A stretch of DNA of 33,766 bases, taken from contig JAIHAR010000022.1 in assembly GCA_020054865.1 (NCBI GenBank), positions 1 to 33,766 on the forward strand. Reading direction: 5' to 3'. This stretch comes from Deferribacteraceae bacterium (GTDB lineage: Bacteria > Chrysiogenota > Deferribacteres > Deferribacterales > Deferrivibrionaceae). Below are positions 32,191-33,766 of the stretch, piece by piece. The notes below the pieces were generated by a model. That model was not told where the DNA came from. It ran no database searches and was given only the letters and a program-made list of their open reading frames with translations. Positions within the stretch are counted from its first letter, which is position 1; every line of letters starts with the position of its first letter. A program made the position numbers and the translations under genes.

Positions 32191-32747
32191 AAGAAATAAT
32201 TTTTATTCTTGATTACAATACATTTAAAAAAAATCTTCTTGAAACAGCCCTTCAATATTCCCCTTTTGCAGATAAAATATGGCTTCGCATCAAAAATATA
32301 GATGCAAATGAAATATTTTATTACGCCAAAAATCTGAGGACGTTTTTGCCTGACAAATACCTTATACTCTCAGAAAGGGTTGATATCGCTTCAATGTTGA
32401 AATTTAACGCTGTGCATTTAAACAAAGACTGCCATGAGCTTGTGGTATTGAAAAAAAAGTTCAAGTGGCTTGACTTTGGTTATTCCGCTCATAGTACAAA
32501 TGAAATTTTAAGCATGGAATGTTTTGACTATTTTACATTGAGCCCTTTGTTTGAGACTAAAAAAGACTTCAAGGTAAAGCCAATAGGTGCAGTGGATGTT
32601 TCATGGATAAATAAAAACATTTACGCCCTTGGGGGTATTAATCCGGACAACATCGATGAAATAAAAAACAAGGGATACTCCGGAATAGCCGGAATATCCC
32701 TTTACAAAACTATCAAAGAGCTAAAGAATTTATTAAATCATCCGTGA
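32187..32747 (+). CDS. Thiamine phosphate synthase/TenI-like TIM-barrel protein
   Basis: A 186-residue protein of the TMP-TENI superfamily, a little shorter than ThiE (about 210). Aligned by motif: WLRIKNIDANEI (substrate Arg/Lys), LSERVDIASMLKFNAVHLNK (the ThiE NDR and HLG-D region), FGYSAHSTNEI, DYFTLSPLFETKKDF, YALGGINPDNIDEI and GYSGIAGISLYK. In ThiE the acidic residue of the NDR motif binds magnesium; here it is SER, so Glu replaces Asp. Activity as a true ThiE, or as TenI-like thiazole tautomerase, is undecided. The ATG overlaps the glnE stop (ATGA). No thiamine riboswitch is seen. The 3' end overlaps the convergent IclR gene by 10 nt and carries that gene's likely terminator. Confidence 0.8.
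   Translation: MKEIIFILDYNTFKKNLLETALQYSPFADKIWLRIKNIDANEIFYYAKNLRTFLPDKYLILSERVDIASMLKFNAVHLNKDCHELVVLKKKFKWLDFGYSAHSTNEILSMECFDYFTLSPLFETKKDFKVKPIGAVDVSWINKNIYALGGINPDNIDEIKNKGYSGIAGISLYKTIKELKNLLNHP
32657..32700 (-). terminator. Intrinsic terminator of the IclR gene, inside the thiE-like coding region
   Basis: Stem GGGATACTCCGG / CCGGAATATCCC (32672-32700; twelve pairs, one mismatch, loop of five). On the minus strand it is followed by TTGTTTTTTATTT. It begins 38 nt past the IclR stop. The plus-strand flank (TTTACAAAAC) lacks a good U-tract, so it should act mainly for iclR. Confidence 0.65.
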
Positions 32748-33523
32748 TAACCAAGTCTTTTTGATATCTCTCTTGCATATTTTTGTGCCACAGGAAGAAT
32801 TTGATTATTCATTCTGTCATAATCCATTCTGCAGGCTGGCCCCGTAACACTAAGGGCAGCTACAGGCACACCAAGATAATCCTTTACTGGCACGGCAATA
32901 CATCTCACAGACTCTTCAAATTCTTCATCGTCAAATGCGTAATCCTTTTCAGCCACAACCTTTAAATGTTTTTTAAGTTCTGGCAAAGAAGTTATTGTAT
33001 TTTCAGTGTATTTTTTCAGTCTTGCTCCCATGTATACTTTATTGATTTCCTCTTCCGAAGCATACGCAAGCTGAATCTTACCGATTGCCGTACAATATGC
33101 CGGTGCATCTTTGCCAACCCTTGATACAATCCTCACTGTCTGCTCAGCCTCGACAATATCAAGATAGATAACAGCACCTTCTCTCAAAATTCCTATATAA
33201 ACAGATTCATTTGTCTCTGCCACAATTTTTTCCATAAATGGCTTGGCCAGTTTCAAAAGCCCAAGTTTGTTAACAAACTTTTGACCGAGATTAAAAATTC
33301 CTATCCCAAGTCTGTAATTTTCAGTAAAATTATTCTGCTCAATGTAACCTCTTGACTCAAGTGTTGCAAGTAGTCTAAACACATTGTTCTTATGCAAACC
33401 AAGTGTTTTACTGAGCTCGGTAACACCAAACTCTTCTTTTTTTTCAGCAGTTCTAAACACCTCAAAAAGCTGCAATGCATGATATACAGACTGTACCAGC
33501 TTTACATTTTGTTTATAAACCAT
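32738..33523 (-). CDS. IclR-family transcriptional regulator
   Basis: A 261-residue regulator. The N-terminal winged helix (about 8-75) has QSVYHALQLFEVFRTAEKKE, VTELSKTLGLHKNNVFRLLA and TLESRGYIEQNNFTENYRLG. The C-terminal IclR effector domain (about 90-255) has ETNESVYIGILREGAVIYLD, GKDAPAYCTAIGKIQLAY and the ligand-pocket segment AFDDEEFEESVRCIAVPVKD, followed by AALSVTGPACRM. Such proteins often control carboxylate or aromatic catabolism. The ATG at 33523 is chosen because GGAGAAG precedes it; the frame runs back to 33580 but crosses the promoter. It is divergent from a gene starting beyond the window's right edge, its probable target. Confidence 0.92.
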   Translation of the reverse strand: MVYKQNVKLVQSVYHALQLFEVFRTAEKKEEFGVTELSKTLGLHKNNVFRLLATLESRGYIEQNNFTENYRLGIGIFNLGQKFVNKLGLLKLAKPFMEKIVAETNESVYIGILREGAVIYLDIVEAEQTVRIVSRVGKDAPAYCTAIGKIQLAYASEEEINKVYMGARLKKYTENTITSLPELKKHLKVVAEKDYAFDDEEFEESVRCIAVPVKDYLGVPVAALSVTGPACRMDYDRMNNQILPVAQKYAREISKRLGYHG

Positions 33524-33567
33524 AACTCTTCTCCAACCTTTATTATTAAATAAAATCTTTATAACAC

Positions 33568-33596
33568 ACCATATCATCAAAATAGAACGGTGTCAA
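33568..33596 (-). promoter_or_regulatory. Promoter of the IclR regulator
   Basis: On the minus strand: perfect TTGACA (33596-33591), a 17-bp spacer and TATGGT (33573-33568, four of six), about 45 bp before the ATG. Confidence 0.6.
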
Positions 33597-33674
33597 ATTT
33601 TTATAACCATAAATTTAAATATTATTGCTGATAATTCATTTTAAACAATATATCAAGAACTTTATGTAAAATTA

Positions 33675-33687
33675 CTGTTATAAACAG
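33675..33687. promoter_or_regulatory. Palindrome CTGTT-ATA-AACAG in the IclR divergent region
   Basis: CTGTTATAAACAG has perfect 5-bp arms. It lies about 30 bp before the -35 of the rightward promoter, a position suited to an IclR-family activator or repressor. Length and AT content make chance a real alternative. Confidence 0.3.
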
Positions 33688-33716
33688 ACCATATTTAAGA
33701 ATATATAATCAAATAT

Positions 33717-33766
33717 TTGCTTTTAGAATTTTTATGTATTATAATTAAATAAATTTTTAAAAGGAG
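33717..33766 (+). promoter_or_regulatory. Promoter and ribosome-binding site of a gene starting beyond the right edge
   Basis: TTGCTT (33717-33722), a 17-bp spacer and perfect TATAAT (33740-33745), then AAAAGGAG at the last bases (33759-33766). A plus-strand gene should start within about ten bases past the window. The rest of 33524-33716 holds only the IclR promoter and the palindrome. Confidence 0.6.

Noticed and set aside
1-33766. tRNA, rRNA, CRISPR, transposase or prophage features
   Set aside because: No such gene, repeat array or inverted-repeat-flanked element was seen; the coding capacity is filled by ordinary chromosomal genes.

Overview
The window reads as an ordinary, gene-dense stretch of chromosome from an AT-rich Gram-negative bacterium, most likely an anaerobe. 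Lipoprotein signals, a murein transglycosylase, a cytoskeletal bactofilin and several dCache/PAS histidine kinases point to a didermic cell. GlcD/GlcF plus LutC/LutB-LutA lactate oxidation points to an anaerobic, organic-acid-oxidising lifestyle. The mix would fit Deferribacterota or a neighbouring deep lineage, but this is an inference from gene content and base composition. I see no tRNA, rRNA, CRISPR array, insertion sequence or prophage.

Layout, left to right. (1) 1-4400, plus: the 3' part of serA, yjbQ, and a hybrid histidine kinase with a periplasmic binding-protein sensor. (2) 4386-6045: an XRE-cupin regulator divergent from azlC-azlD, with a palindrome between them. (3) 6016-8970, minus: an unknown two-helix membrane protein followed by rmuC. 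(4) 9115-10707, plus: a LysM lytic transglycosylase lipoprotein. (5) 10704-17209, minus: an eight-gene run, parA-parB-bactofilin-tpiA-secG-peptide binding lipoprotein-dppB-dppC, with every junction overlapping or only 1-15 nt apart. (6) 17328-19157, minus: an APC permease fused to a PTS EIIA domain. (7) 19236-25588: a lactate divergon. glcD-glcF-gntR runs left and lutC-lutBA runs right, from a shared control region. That region carries two TTGACATGT promoters, each followed by a TGGT-N3-ACCA operator, with a third palindrome between them. A short tail of a TRAP permease gene (dctM) survives in front of glcD. (8) 25653-32747, plus: a second hybrid kinase, a third small kinase, glnE and a thiE/tenI-like gene. 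(9) 32738-33523, minus: an IclR regulator divergent from a gene that starts just beyond the right edge.

How the genes fit together. The lactate divergon holds the D-lactate/glycolate-type dehydrogenase (GlcD/GlcF), the LutBA/LutC L-lactate enzyme, and a FadR/LldR-type repressor whose expected operator is present at both promoters. No working lactate permease is left here. The three kinases belong to one family (H-box AHDFNN or SHDFKN), and none has an output response regulator in the window.

Two architectural habits stand out. All four convergent gene pairs overlap tail to tail, so transcription must stop inside the opposing gene. Several operon-leading genes have no Shine-Dalgarno sequence but a -10-like hexamer 6-7 nt before the ATG, as expected for leaderless mRNAs. 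Genes inside operons mostly have clear GGAG/AGGGG sites.
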